This document shows positions 16,409-24,425 of a stretch of 43,305 nt of DNA, piece by piece. The position numbers and the translations under genes are program-made. The number at the start of each line of letters is the position of its first letter. The stretch's first letter is position 1. Location of the stretch: NCBI GenBank assembly GCA_030019415.1, contig JASEEX010000015.1:1-43305 (forward strand), written 5' to 3'. A model generated the notes under the pieces. That model ran no database searches and was not told where the DNA came from. It was given only the letters and a program-made list of their open reading frames with translations. This DNA is from Thermodesulfovibrionales bacterium. Its GTDB lineage: Bacteria; Nitrospirota; Thermodesulfovibrionia; Thermodesulfovibrionales; SM23-35.

Positions 16409-16460
16409 ATAACCCCTCCTTGCCGAGGAGGGGAATAAGGGAGAGGCGAAGTAAGGTGAT
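16409..16460. repeat. Palindromic repeat (cccctccttgccgaggagggg)
   Basis: A palindromic core at 16413-16433 followed by gaataagggagaggcgaagt. Together with the next two entries it fills the 379-nt gap between vorB and glyQ, which holds no gene. It resembles dispersed intergenic repeats and has no terminator U tract. Confidence 0.6.
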
Positions 16461-16499
16461 TTGACAAAGACTTTACCCTTACTTTATGATTTTTTTGTT

Positions 16500-16603
16500 C
16501 TCTTTTGGTTTCTTGAGTTTCTCAAGTTTGTTGCGTTTTTTTTGGGTTTATTAAGAGCTCGTAAACACAATAAACTGGGTAAACCAGGTAAACTAAGTAA
16601 ACC
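16500..16603. repeat. Inverted nonamer-periodic tract (ggtttc.. / ..gtaaacc)
   Basis: The left arm has period 9: tttggtttc, ttgagtttc, tcaagtttg, ttgcgtttt. The right arm (about 16570-16603) has gggtaaacc, aggtaaact, aagtaaacc, which on the other strand gives ggttta-type words of the same period. The arms are inverted around a short core. The architecture matches the heptamer tracts, with a 9-nt word. Confidence 0.65.
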
Positions 16604-16722
16604 CCGTTAGAAGACCTTTCGCCCTTCTAACGGGAATGCTCACACGGGGCATTGACCCCGTGTTCGCTCGAAAAGGAAATTATTTTCACCCCCGCTGCAA
16701 GCAGCGGGGCATTCTAACGGGG
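16602..16722. repeat. Composite CCCCGTTAGAA hairpin with further palindromes nested in it
   Basis: It starts as the hairpin seen at 14948 with the same loop (gacctttcgccc), ending at cttctaacggg (about 16635). Then comes a block with the palindromes cacggggcattgaccccgtg and ccccgctgcaagcagcgggg, and then a second copy of the stem end, ttctaacgggg (16712-16722). This is the pattern expected if another repeat had inserted into the end of the hairpin and duplicated its arm. Confidence 0.75.
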
Positions 16723-16745
16723 TAAACTAAGAAACGGATTTCATT

Positions 16746-17621
16746 ATGTATTTTCAGGAATTGATTTTAAGACTTCACCAGTTCTGGTCAGAAAAAGGTT
16801 GTATTATCCTTCAGCCCTATGATGTGGAGGTGGGAGCTGGGACATTTCATCCTGCGACATTCTTCAGGGTCTTAGGGCCGGAGCCATGGAGGACAGCCTA
16901 TGTTGAGCCCTCGAGAAGGCCAACGGACGGTAGATATGGGGAAAATCCTAACAGGCTTCAACACTACTACCAGTATCAGGTCATACTGAAACCATCTCCA
17001 CCTGATAGTCAGGAAGTGTATCTTGAAAGCCTTTCCTATTTAGGTATAGACCCACTCAAACACGATATACGGTTTGTAGAGGACGATTGGGAATCACCTA
17101 CCCTCGGTGCCTGGGGTCTTGGCTGGGAGGTATGGCTCGATGGTATGGAGATCACCCAGTTTACCTATTTCCAACAGGTTGGAGGTATTGACCTTAAACC
17201 CGTCTCACTTGAATTGACCTATGGACTGGAGAGGATTGCCATGTACCTCCAGGAAGTGGATAATGTATTTAATCTTTTCTGGTGCAGGGACATAAAATAT
17301 GGAGAAATACATCATACTGGCGAGGTAGAATTCTCGAGGTACAATTTTGATTATGCTGATACAGAGATGTTAACGAGACATTTTGATGGATATGAGAAAG
17401 AGTCAATCAGACTCAATGAACTCGGCCTCGTGCTTCCTTCTTATGAGTTTTGCTTGAAGTGTTCACATACCTTTAATCTCCTTGATGCAAGGGGTGTCCT
17501 TTCTGTCACGGAGAGGACGGGATACATTGCGCGCGTAAGGAATCTTGCTCGACTCTGTGCAGAGGCATATTACAAACAGAGAGAAGAAAAGGCATTCCCC
17601 CTTCTTGAGTTAAAAGTTTAA
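16746..17621 (+). CDS. glyQ: Glycyl-tRNA synthetase alpha subunit
   Basis: A 291-residue catalytic subunit of the bacterial alpha2beta2 glycyl-tRNA synthetase, which charges tRNA-Gly. It has the class II signatures: [44 protein letters not shown] and [12 protein letters not shown], then [10 protein letters not shown] (motif 3 region). Full length. The ATG lacks a clear ribosome-binding site. The last codons (leu-lys-val) fall within a heptamer-periodic tract (agttaaa words) that continues to the glyS start. Confidence 0.97.
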   Translation: MYFQELILRLHQFWSEKGCIILQPYDVEVGAGTFHPATFFRVLGPEPWRTAYVEPSRRPTDGRYGENPNRLQHYYQYQVILKPSPPDSQEVYLESLSYLGIDPLKHDIRFVEDDWESPTLGAWGLGWEVWLDGMEITQFTYFQQVGGIDLKPVSLELTYGLERIAMYLQEVDNVFNLFWCRDIKYGEIHHTGEVEFSRYNFDYADTEMLTRHFDGYEKESIRLNELGLVLPSYEFCLKCSHTFNLLDARGVLSVTERTGYIARVRNLARLCAEAYYKQREEKAFPLLELKV

Positions 17622-17740
17622 AGTTAAAAGTTTAAAGAAATAGAAAACAGGAATGAATCATGACATTAAAAATAACTCCTCACTCCCCGGCCTCGCTCCG
17701 CGAAGCGGGGCAGGCCTCACTCCTCACTCCTTACTATTGT
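17605..17740. repeat. Two heptamer-periodic tracts plus a hairpin across the glyQ end and glyS start
   Basis: First tract (17605-17640): words gttaaaa, gtttaaa, gttaaaa, gtttaaa. Second tract (about 17675-17740): actcctc, actcccc, then actcctc, actcctt, actattg. The second is interrupted by the palindromic block ccggcctcgctccgcgaagc and its continuation (17684-17714), whose inverted near-copy lies at 30046-30076. The second tract and the hairpin are translated as the N terminus of GlyS. Confidence 0.75.
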
Positions 17741-19794
17741 TGGAGATAGGCACAGAGGAGATACCTGCAAGGTTCCTGCCCGGGGCAATCCAGAGCTTAA
17801 AGGAAAATGCCGCCACAATCCTGAGTGAAAACTATATCCATTTTTCAGAAATAAAGGCTTATGCAACACCGAGAAGACTTGTTCTTATAGTTACTGGATT
17901 GCCAGAGCTACAGGCAGGCCGTGCGAGGGAGGTATTCGGTCCTGCAAAAAGGGTAGCCTTTGACGAGGAAGGCAATCCAACAGAGGCAGCCTTGAAGTTT
18001 GCAAACTCTCAAGGGGTAAATGTAGAGAGTCTTATTGTAAAAAAGAGGGACAGGGGCGAATATGTGGCTGCAGTGGTTGAAGAGAAAAGGTTAGCTGTTA
18101 GAGACCTTCTGCCAGAAGTATTAAAAAAGATTACCCTTTCGATACGCTTCCCTAAGACCATGAGATGGGGAAATGGTAGCATTAGATTTGCCAGGCCAAT
18201 ACACTGGCTATTAGCGATGTTTGGTAAGGATGTCATTCCTTTTGAGATTGACGGAATAAAAAGCAGTAACATGACATGGGGGCACCGTTTCCTTTCACCA
18301 GCCGCATTTGAGGTGGAGGAGATATCGACTTACACAAACCTTCTCAAAAGCAGCTCTGTAATCCTCGACCAGGAAGAAAGAAAAAAGAAAATTCTTGAGG
18401 GTGTCAGGAGGCTTTCTGCTTCAGCAGGAGGTAAACCCGTAGAGGATGAAGAACTCATCGAGACAGTTAATTTCCTTGTTGAATATCCGTCCCCTGTGCT
18501 ATGTAGCTTTCAGAAAGGATATCTGGAACTTCCAAAAGAATTACTTATTACAGTCATGAAGGACCATCTGAGATGCTTTGCTATAAAAGATGGAGAAGGC
18601 AGACTGATCAATCACTTTATTGTCATAAGCAATACAAAAGAAGAAAATGAAGAGACAGTTAGGATTGGCGCAGAGCGAGTTATTAAGGCAAGGCTTGAGG
18701 ATGCAAAATTTTATTTCGAAGAGGACAGAAAAAAACTGCTTTATGAGAGGATAGAGGAACTAAGAAAAGTTACCTATCAAGAGAGACTCGGAAGTCTATA
18801 TGAAAAGACAGAACGGGCGGTCTCTATTGCAGAGTTTCTTGCTGAGAGGCTTTCGCCTTCAGTAAAAGGCAAGCTTGCTCGTGCTGCATGGCTTTCAAAA
18901 ACAGACCTCTTGACAGGGATTGTAAGGGAGTTCCCTGAACTACAAGGAATCATGGGTAAATACTATGCTATGCATGATGGAGAAGACAGCGAGGTTGCAG
19001 AAGCTATGGAAGAACAGTATCTTCCAGCACATTCAGGCGGAATACTTCCACAGACAGAAGTTGGAGCACTTCTCAGCATAACTGATAAAATAGATAATAT
19101 AGCTGCCTTTTTTTCTATAGGGCTTACACCTACAGGCTCTGAAGACCCTTTTGCCCTTAGAAGGCAGGCACTCGGAATTATAGCGATACTGTTAGAGAGG
19201 GGTTATCATCTACCCCTGAGAGATCTGATAGACAAGGCCTTACAGAACTTGTCAAGCGTATTCCTCTCGCCGGGGGAGATAGAGGAAAAAATCTTTCAAT
19301 TCTTCGAGCAGAGGCTTGAACCCCTATTTTCTGGCAAGGGATATAGTCCTGACCTTGTACAGTCAATCCTTTCCATGTCGCTTGATTTACATCTAAAGGA
19401 AATAGAGGGAAGGCTTGACGCCCTGAAGAGATTAAAAGAGGACAAGGATTACAACAATTTCCTCCTCGCAATGAAACGTGTTAATAATATTATTCCAAAG
19501 GAAGTAATTCCTGAATTAAAGGCAGAACTCCTTATAGAAGAGGCTGAGAAGAGGCTTAAGGAAAAACTCGATTATGTAAAATCTGATCTCCCGGGCCTTC
19601 TTAAGGAAAAAAGGTATTATAATGTAATCAATCTCCTCTCCTCCCTTACAGATCCAGTTAACCATTTCTTTGACCGTGTCCTTGTGATGGACAAACGGGA
19701 AGAGATAAGGCAGAACAGGCTGGCATTGCTGAAAGAGGTCTGGAGAACCGCCTCAACCATTGCAGATTTTTCAAAGCTCCGTGCTACTCTTTAG
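17653..19794 (+). CDS. glyS: Glycyl-tRNA synthetase beta subunit
   Basis: A 713-residue tRNA-binding subunit of glycyl-tRNA synthetase, partner of GlyQ. The family start, LLLEIGTEEIPARFLP, begins only at about residue 28. Before it is a low-complexity extension (NNSSLPGLAPRSGAGLTPHS) encoded by the heptamer tract and the inserted hairpin described separately. The rest is typical: the HRFLSP segment, the ITVMKDHLRCF region, the HD-like RAAWLSKTDLLT stretch, EQYLPAHSGG, then TGSEDPFALRRQALG and the C-terminal DALR-type helical domain with FFDRVLVMD. Ribosome-binding site at the ATG is weak (agga). Whether translation starts at 17653 or later at a non-ATG codon is open. Confidence 0.95.
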   Translation: MNHDIKNNSSLPGLAPRSGAGLTPHSLLLLEIGTEEIPARFLPGAIQSLKENAATILSENYIHFSEIKAYATPRRLVLIVTGLPELQAGRAREVFGPAKRVAFDEEGNPTEAALKFANSQGVNVESLIVKKRDRGEYVAAVVEEKRLAVRDLLPEVLKKITLSIRFPKTMRWGNGSIRFARPIHWLLAMFGKDVIPFEIDGIKSSNMTWGHRFLSPAAFEVEEISTYTNLLKSSSVILDQEERKKKILEGVRRLSASAGGKPVEDEELIETVNFLVEYPSPVLCSFQKGYLELPKELLITVMKDHLRCFAIKDGEGRLINHFIVISNTKEENEETVRIGAERVIKARLEDAKFYFEEDRKKLLYERIEELRKVTYQERLGSLYEKTERAVSIAEFLAERLSPSVKGKLARAAWLSKTDLLTGIVREFPELQGIMGKYYAMHDGEDSEVAEAMEEQYLPAHSGGILPQTEVGALLSITDKIDNIAAFFSIGLTPTGSEDPFALRRQALGIIAILLERGYHLPLRDLIDKALQNLSSVFLSPGEIEEKIFQFFEQRLEPLFSGKGYSPDLVQSILSMSLDLHLKEIEGRLDALKRLKEDKDYNNFLLAMKRVNNIIPKEVIPELKAELLIEEAEKRLKEKLDYVKSDLPGLLKEKRYYNVINLLSSLTDPVNHFFDRVLVMDKREEIRQNRLALLKEVWRTASTIADFSKLRATL

Positions 19795-19863
19795 AGTTAG
19801 ACAAAAGGAAAGGATTTTGCAACATCTCACGGCTTACTGAAGAAATATAAAGGAGGAACGCAT

Positions 19864-20628
19864 ATGGATTACAGAAGAATCATTCCCTGTTTAGACGTAA
19901 AAGATGGTCGCTTAGTTAAGGGTGTTCATTTTATTAACTTGAAGGATGTAGGTGATCCAGCAGAAGCCGGAGCCGCTTATAGCGAAGCAGGCGCGGACGA
20001 ATTGGTGTTACTTGACATTACCGCAACGATCGAGAATAGAAAGACACTTATCGATGCTGTGAAGAGAACTATAGAAAGAATTAACGTGCCTCTTACAGTT
20101 GGCGGAGGTATTAGGAGTATCAAGGACATTCAGGGTTTAATGGATATTGGAGCATCAAAGGTATCCATCAATACAGCAGCAGTAAAAAAGCCTGATTTAG
20201 TCAAAGAAGCCTCAAGAGAATTTGGCAGAGAAAAGATCGCAATTGCCATAGACACACGCAGATCAACAAGGCTTCCATCGGGCTTTGAGGTAATGGTAAG
20301 CGGTGGGACGAAACCCACAGGGATAGATGCCGTTGAATGGGCGAAACAGATTGAGGATTTAGGGGCTGGCTCGATATTGCCAACAAGTATGGACACAGAC
20401 GGCACACAGGCTGGATATGACATCCCGATGACGAGGGCAATAGCAGATGCCGTGAGTCTGCCTGTAATAGCCTCGGGTGGCGCTGGGACACTCGAACACC
20501 TCTATGAAGCCATCACTGAAGGCCATGCAGATGCCGTCCTTGTTGCCTCAATTGCACACTTCGGAAAATATACGATTAAAGAGATGAAAGAATATTTAGA
20601 TAGACGGGGAATTCCCGTGAGGTTGTAG
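19864..20628 (+). CDS. hisF: Imidazole glycerol phosphate synthase, cyclase subunit
   Basis: A 254-residue TIM barrel. With HisH it makes imidazole glycerol phosphate and AICAR in histidine synthesis. Both catalytic aspartates are present: D11 (PCLDVKDGRLVKG) and D130 (IAIDTRR). The phosphate-binding motifs VGGGIRS and SGGAGTLEHL are also seen. Ribosome-binding site: aaaggagg, 7 nt before the ATG. It is separate from the other his genes: neither hisH nor hisA is adjacent. Confidence 0.97.
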   Translation: MDYRRIIPCLDVKDGRLVKGVHFINLKDVGDPAEAGAAYSEAGADELVLLDITATIENRKTLIDAVKRTIERINVPLTVGGGIRSIKDIQGLMDIGASKVSINTAAVKKPDLVKEASREFGREKIAIAIDTRRSTRLPSGFEVMVSGGTKPTGIDAVEWAKQIEDLGAGSILPTSMDTDGTQAGYDIPMTRAIADAVSLPVIASGGAGTLEHLYEAITEGHADAVLVASIAHFGKYTIKEMKEYLDRRGIPVRL

Positions 20629-20675
20629 CTAAATCTTGGCTGGGATAAAAAAATGGTAGATATTAATTTTGAGTG

Positions 20676-21455
20676 ATGAAAGTCCTTGCAATAGATACAT
20701 CGACAATGCTCGGGGGCGTGGCTATCATGGATGATTTTTTGGGTCTGATTGCTGAAGTAAGGCTTAATATAAAATCAACACATTCAGAAAGGCTGATGAC
20801 ATCTATAGAGTATGTCTTGAAACAATCAGGATACATGATAGCGGACATGGATTTCTTTGCAGTAGCTATAGGTCCTGGATCTTTTACAGGGTTGAGGATA
20901 GGTTTGAGCACAGTGAAAGGTTTTTCATATGCTGCAGGAAAACCCGTCGTCTCTGTTCCCACACTTGAGGCACTTGCATGGAATTTTCCCTTCTGCCAAT
21001 ATCCTGTCTGTGCTATGCTTGACGCAAGAAAGAAGGAGGTATACGCTGCCTTATTTAAATGGAAAGACGATGGTTTTATAAGATTAATAGATGAGGTGTC
21101 AATAAAAGTAGACAGGCTTCTGGAAAGATTTGTTGAAAATAATCCCCCTATCCCCCCTTTAGTAAAGGGGAGTAAAGGGGGATTTGGAAGGTCGTTTTCG
21201 CATGAAAGACTTATTTTCACAGGAGACGGGACAATCCTGTACAGAGATAAAATTTTAGAGTTGACGGGTAAAAGGGCTATCTTTGCATCCCCTGAAAAGA
21301 TGGTGCCTTCACCGGCTAATGTAGCCTACATCGGAATAAAAAAGGCCTTGAGAGGTGAATTCTCTGAGCCCATAAGCCTTGTTCCATTTTATATAAGAAG
21401 ATCAGAGGCCGAGCTTAAAAGGATAGAAGGTAACCTTTCGGCAGGATCAGAGTGA
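20676..21455 (+). CDS. tsaB: tRNA threonylcarbamoyladenosine protein TsaB, with a repeat-encoded insertion
   Basis: A 259-residue ASKHA-fold protein. With TsaD and TsaE it forms the complex that puts threonylcarbamoyl on A37 of ANN-decoding tRNAs. Seen: LAIDTSTMLGGVAI at the start, the HSERLM motif, and AIGPGSFTGLRIGLSTVKGF (about 66-85). A palindromic DNA repeat (21141-21184) lies inside the gene in frame and encodes NPPIPPLVKGSKGGF at 156-170, which is foreign to the family. A GTG one codon earlier (20673) is possible; the ATG matches the family start. The stop overlaps the GTG of rimI. Confidence 0.95.
   Translation: MKVLAIDTSTMLGGVAIMDDFLGLIAEVRLNIKSTHSERLMTSIEYVLKQSGYMIADMDFFAVAIGPGSFTGLRIGLSTVKGFSYAAGKPVVSVPTLEALAWNFPFCQYPVCAMLDARKKEVYAALFKWKDDGFIRLIDEVSIKVDRLLERFVENNPPIPPLVKGSKGGFGRSFSHERLIFTGDGTILYRDKILELTGKRAIFASPEKMVPSPANVAYIGIKKALRGEFSEPISLVPFYIRRSEAELKRIEGNLSAGSE
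21141..21184. repeat. 44-bp palindromic repeat inside tsaB
   Basis: An imperfect inverted repeat, aatccccctatcccccctt on the left and aaaggggagtaaagggggatt on the right. It is of the ccccct...aggggg type usually seen between genes. Here it is in frame in tsaB and read as a Pro-Gly-Lys loop, so it behaves like a protein-coding palindromic element. Confidence 0.85.
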
Positions 21456-21922
21456 TAAAGAATACTGACGACTCTTCAGTAACTGAGATATTCATAAGAG
21501 ATATGCATGCCTCTGACATCCCTGGGGTCTTAAAGATCGAGCGCATGTCCTTCACTACCCCTTGGTCTGAGGCTGCCTTTTTTAATGAGATCCACGATCC
21601 ATATTCAATAACAAAGGTTGCTGTGCTTGAAGACGAGGTTATTGGCTATATATGTGTAAACCATATGATCAACGAAGGCCATATACTGAACCTTGCAGTT
21701 CATCCTGACCTGAGAAGACGGGGTATTGCTACTGCACTTGTTGAAGAGGTTCTGGATGAATTGAGGGGGAAAGGTTGCAGGTCCTTATACCTTGAAGTCA
21801 GGATTTCAAATCTTAGTGCAAAAAGATTTTACGAGCGTCTCGGCTTCAGGCCTGTGGATGTCAGGAGGGACTATTACACATTTCCGAGAGAGGATGCAGT
21901 TATTATGATGCTTGAGCTGTGA
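21452..21922 (+). CDS. rimI: Ribosomal-protein-S18-alanine N-acetyltransferase RimI (GNAT)
   Basis: A 156-residue GNAT acetyltransferase. Domain A with the acetyl-CoA pyrophosphate loop is VHPDLRRRGIATALV; SNLSAKRFYERLGF is the family's C-terminal motif, and MSFTTPWSEAAFFNE near the N terminus is typical of RimI. It starts with GTG overlapping the tsaB stop (GTGA), giving translational coupling. The tsaB-rimI order is common in bacteria. The first 15 residues before the conserved domain are unusual and may not be translated. Confidence 0.93.
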   Translation: MIKNTDDSSVTEIFIRDMHASDIPGVLKIERMSFTTPWSEAAFFNEIHDPYSITKVAVLEDEVIGYICVNHMINEGHILNLAVHPDLRRRGIATALVEEVLDELRGKGCRSLYLEVRISNLSAKRFYERLGFRPVDVRRDYYTFPREDAVIMMLEL

Positions 21923-22933
21923 TTATGACCATACACCTTTAATCTCTACCTCACATTCTGGGCATCTTCCGTCTTTAATCCTATTTTCGATAATGCTGAA
22001 GCCGAAGCGCTTGATGAGGAGCTTTTTGCAGTGGTGGCAATAGGTATTCTCTCCACCTTCTCCTGGTACATTGCCCTCATACACGTATTTAAGGCCTGTT
22101 TCAAAACCGATATCTCTCGCCCTTCGCAGTGTCTTTATGGGTGTCCTTGGCTTATCAGTCAATTTATATGTCGGATAAAACTGGGTTACATGCCAGGGTA
22201 TAAAGGGGTCAACTGATCTGATAAATTCTGCTATATCCTTCAGACCCTCTTCAGAGTCATTATAATCCGGAATTATCAATGTTGTTACCTCGACCCATAC
22301 ACCAAGCTCCTTCATGAGTGCTATTGTCTCTTTCACAGGCTCAAGCCTTGCACCACATACCTTCTTATAATGCTCACTGTCTCCTTTTAGATCTATATTG
22401 TTTCCGTCGAGATAGGGTGCAATCACCCTTGTTGCCTCAGGGCTTGTATATCCATTACTCACAAAGACATTCTTTATACCCCTTTCGTGTGCAAGCCTTG
22501 CGCAGTCATAAGCAAACTCAAAGAAAATGGTTGGTTCAGTGTAGGTGTAAGAGATACTCTTACACCTGTACCTTTCTGCAACCTCTACTATAGCCTCTGG
22601 AGTAACGGATTGCCCGGGAATGTCTCCACCGTGTTCCTTTGGATACTGGGATATCCCAAAATTCTGGCAGTGTGTGCAGTGGAAATTGCAGCCTACTGTT
22701 GCAATGGAAAAGGAGGTTGATTGAGGCAAGAAATGAAAGAGGGGCTTCTTCTCAATAGGGTCAATATTCATAGAGATAACCTTACCGTAAACAAGACTAT
22801 ATAGTGTGCCGTCTCTGTTCTCACGCACGAAACAGATTCCTCTCTTCCCATTTTTGATCACACAGTGGTTACCGCAGAGGAAACACCTGACTTCCTTTTC
22901 ATCGAGTTTTTCATAAAACATTGCCTCTTTCAT
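21923..22933 (-). CDS. amrS: AmmeMemoRadiSam system radical SAM protein
   Basis: A 336-residue radical SAM enzyme. The cluster motif is CNFHCTHC in VGCNFHCTHCQNFGIS, preceded by a Cys-rich N-terminal section (VRCFLCGNHCVIKNGKRGICFVRE) and followed by ISYTYTEPTIFFEF. A C-terminal zinc-ribbon-like CHHC...CPEC lies at about 304-328. This matches the AmrS family, whose usual partners (Memo-like AmrB and AMMECR1-like AmrA) are not nearby. Reaction not established with certainty. An 11-bp perfect hairpin (22543-22567) lies within the coding sequence. The gene converges on rimI with no gap. Confidence 0.92.
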   Translation of the reverse strand: MKEAMFYEKLDEKEVRCFLCGNHCVIKNGKRGICFVRENRDGTLYSLVYGKVISMNIDPIEKKPLFHFLPQSTSFSIATVGCNFHCTHCQNFGISQYPKEHGGDIPGQSVTPEAIVEVAERYRCKSISYTYTEPTIFFEFAYDCARLAHERGIKNVFVSNGYTSPEATRVIAPYLDGNNIDLKGDSEHYKKVCGARLEPVKETIALMKELGVWVEVTTLIIPDYNDSEEGLKDIAEFIRSVDPFIPWHVTQFYPTYKLTDKPRTPIKTLRRARDIGFETGLKYVYEGNVPGEGGENTYCHHCKKLLIKRFGFSIIENRIKDGRCPECEVEIKGVWS

Positions 22934-22961
22934 GAAAACATTATAACAGGTTATCTTATTT

Positions 22962-23228
22962 ATGTATAATAAACATGTGAAACTTAAGCCAGTTGCGTTG
23001 GGTATCGCCCTCGGAGCAGTCTGGGGCGGGGCATTATTTATAACAACATGGCTTTCTTACTTCACAGTATACGGAAAGTTATTTCTTGAAGCCCTTCCTC
23101 AGTCTCTCTATCCAGGATATGCCATCTCACCATTGGGGAGCCTCCTCGGCCTAATATATGGTTTTGTTGACGGCCTAATAAGTGGCGTACTGATAGGGTG
23201 GATTTATAACAGGATCGCAAAGTCTTGA
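22962..23228 (+). CDS. Small membrane protein (holin-like annotation family)
   Basis: 88 residues with two hydrophobic segments: about 11-34 (LGIALGAVWGGALFITTWLSYF) and 58-82 (GSLLGLIYGFVDGLISGVLIGWIY), joined by a loop with SLYPGYAISPLG. Proteins with this GS.xGLxxGFVDG pattern are widespread in environmental bacteria and often labelled bacteriophage holin, though phage genes are absent here. Function unknown; probably an inner-membrane protein. Divergent from amrS, 28 nt away, so a shared promoter region must be very small. Confidence 0.8.
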   Translation: MYNKHVKLKPVALGIALGAVWGGALFITTWLSYFTVYGKLFLEALPQSLYPGYAISPLGSLLGLIYGFVDGLISGVLIGWIYNRIAKS

Positions 23229-23241
23229 AACTCGAAAAAAT

Positions 23242-24417
23242 TCAGGTTCTATATGCCTTGTTTGCTCTCACATATTCCTCTGTCAGATCACAGGTCAGGA
23301 CTTTTACAGAAGACCTTCCGAGGTGTAGGTCAATAACTATTCTGATTTCTTTCTCCTTTAAGACCTCCTTTGCATCCTCATCTTTTCCTGTACCTAATCC
23401 TTTATTCACAATTTTTACCTTACCAAAATAGATATCCACCTTCTCTTCTTTAATTGGGATACCCGAATATCCGAGGGCTGCCATGATACGTCCCCAGTTT
23501 GGATCATTTCCATAAATGGCTGTCTTTACAAGGTTTGAATTTGCCACCGAAAAGGCAGCCCTTTCAGCATCCGCATTGCTCTTTGCACCTTTCACCTCTA
23601 TCTCTATAAACTTAGTTGCACCCTCTCCATCCTTAACAATCAGTCTTGACAACTCTGTGGTGGCATCATAAAGGGCCTTTTTGAAAGCGGTGTATGCTTC
23701 TGATCTCTCTGTAATTAAAGGGTTACCGAGCCGGCCATTGGCCATTATGAGTGCTGTATCATTCGTCGATCTGTCACCGTCAACAGTAATTCTATTGAAT
23801 GACTGCCTCACAGCATCCCTCAGTGTCTTATCCAGCGTCTTCTGCTGTACTGCAATATCTGTCATCAGAAAACAGAGCATGGTCGCCATATTTGGGCATA
23901 TCATACCAGCACCTTTACAGATTCCGGCGATTACGCCTCTTTTATTACTGATCTTTATCCACCTCTTCACAATCTTCGGCAATGTGTCAGTTGTCATTAT
24001 CGCTGCTGCAACATCCTCTATATTTGATTTACCAAGATTCCCTATCAATTCAGAAATCTTTGATCTCACTCGCTCCATAGGCATAGGAACTCCTATTACC
24101 CCTGTTGAGCAGACATAAACGAGAGAGGATTTTACATTGAGGCCATGAGCAACAAGTCTTGCCATCTCAGCAGCATCCTGAATGCCCTTTTTACCTGTAC
24201 ATGCATTGGCATTGCCACTGTTTATCATTATTACCTGTCCTCTGCCTGATCGTATCTTTTTAATGTTAAGTTTTACGGGTGCTGCCTTGACCTTATTAGT
24301 TGTAAATGTCCCGGCTATAACTGCCTCCGCCTCAGAGTATATGAGGGCGAGGTCTTTACGGCCTGTATCTTTGATCGCAGCCTCTGCAGTAGAAAAGAGG
24401 AATCCTTTAGGACTCAT
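23242..24417 (-). CDS. argJ: Glutamate N-acetyltransferase / amino-acid acetyltransferase
   Basis: A 391-residue Ntn-type enzyme that moves the acetyl group from N-acetylornithine to glutamate in arginine synthesis. The proenzyme cleaves itself before the nucleophile Thr in KDGEGATKFIEI. The TVDGDRSTNDTALIMANG segment, the ICKGAGMICPNMATMLCF loop and the C-terminal VRANKAYRT end are all typical. Whether it also makes N-acetylglutamate from acetyl-CoA (bifunctional form) cannot be decided from sequence alone. Last gene of the rplM-rpsI-argC-argJ run, 8 nt after argC. Confidence 0.96.
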   Translation of the reverse strand: MSPKGFLFSTAEAAIKDTGRKDLALIYSEAEAVIAGTFTTNKVKAAPVKLNIKKIRSGRGQVIMINSGNANACTGKKGIQDAAEMARLVAHGLNVKSSLVYVCSTGVIGVPMPMERVRSKISELIGNLGKSNIEDVAAAIMTTDTLPKIVKRWIKISNKRGVIAGICKGAGMICPNMATMLCFLMTDIAVQQKTLDKTLRDAVRQSFNRITVDGDRSTNDTALIMANGRLGNPLITERSEAYTAFKKALYDATTELSRLIVKDGEGATKFIEIEVKGAKSNADAERAAFSVANSNLVKTAIYGNDPNWGRIMAALGYSGIPIKEEKVDIYFGKVKIVNKGLGTGKDEDAKEVLKEKEIRIVIDLHLGRSSVKVLTCDLTEEYVRANKAYRT

Positions 24418-24425
24418 GGAGTGCT

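Noticed and set aside
22962-23228. Prophage signal from a holin-like protein
   Set aside because: No phage structural, lysis or integrase gene is nearby; the family is widespread outside phages.
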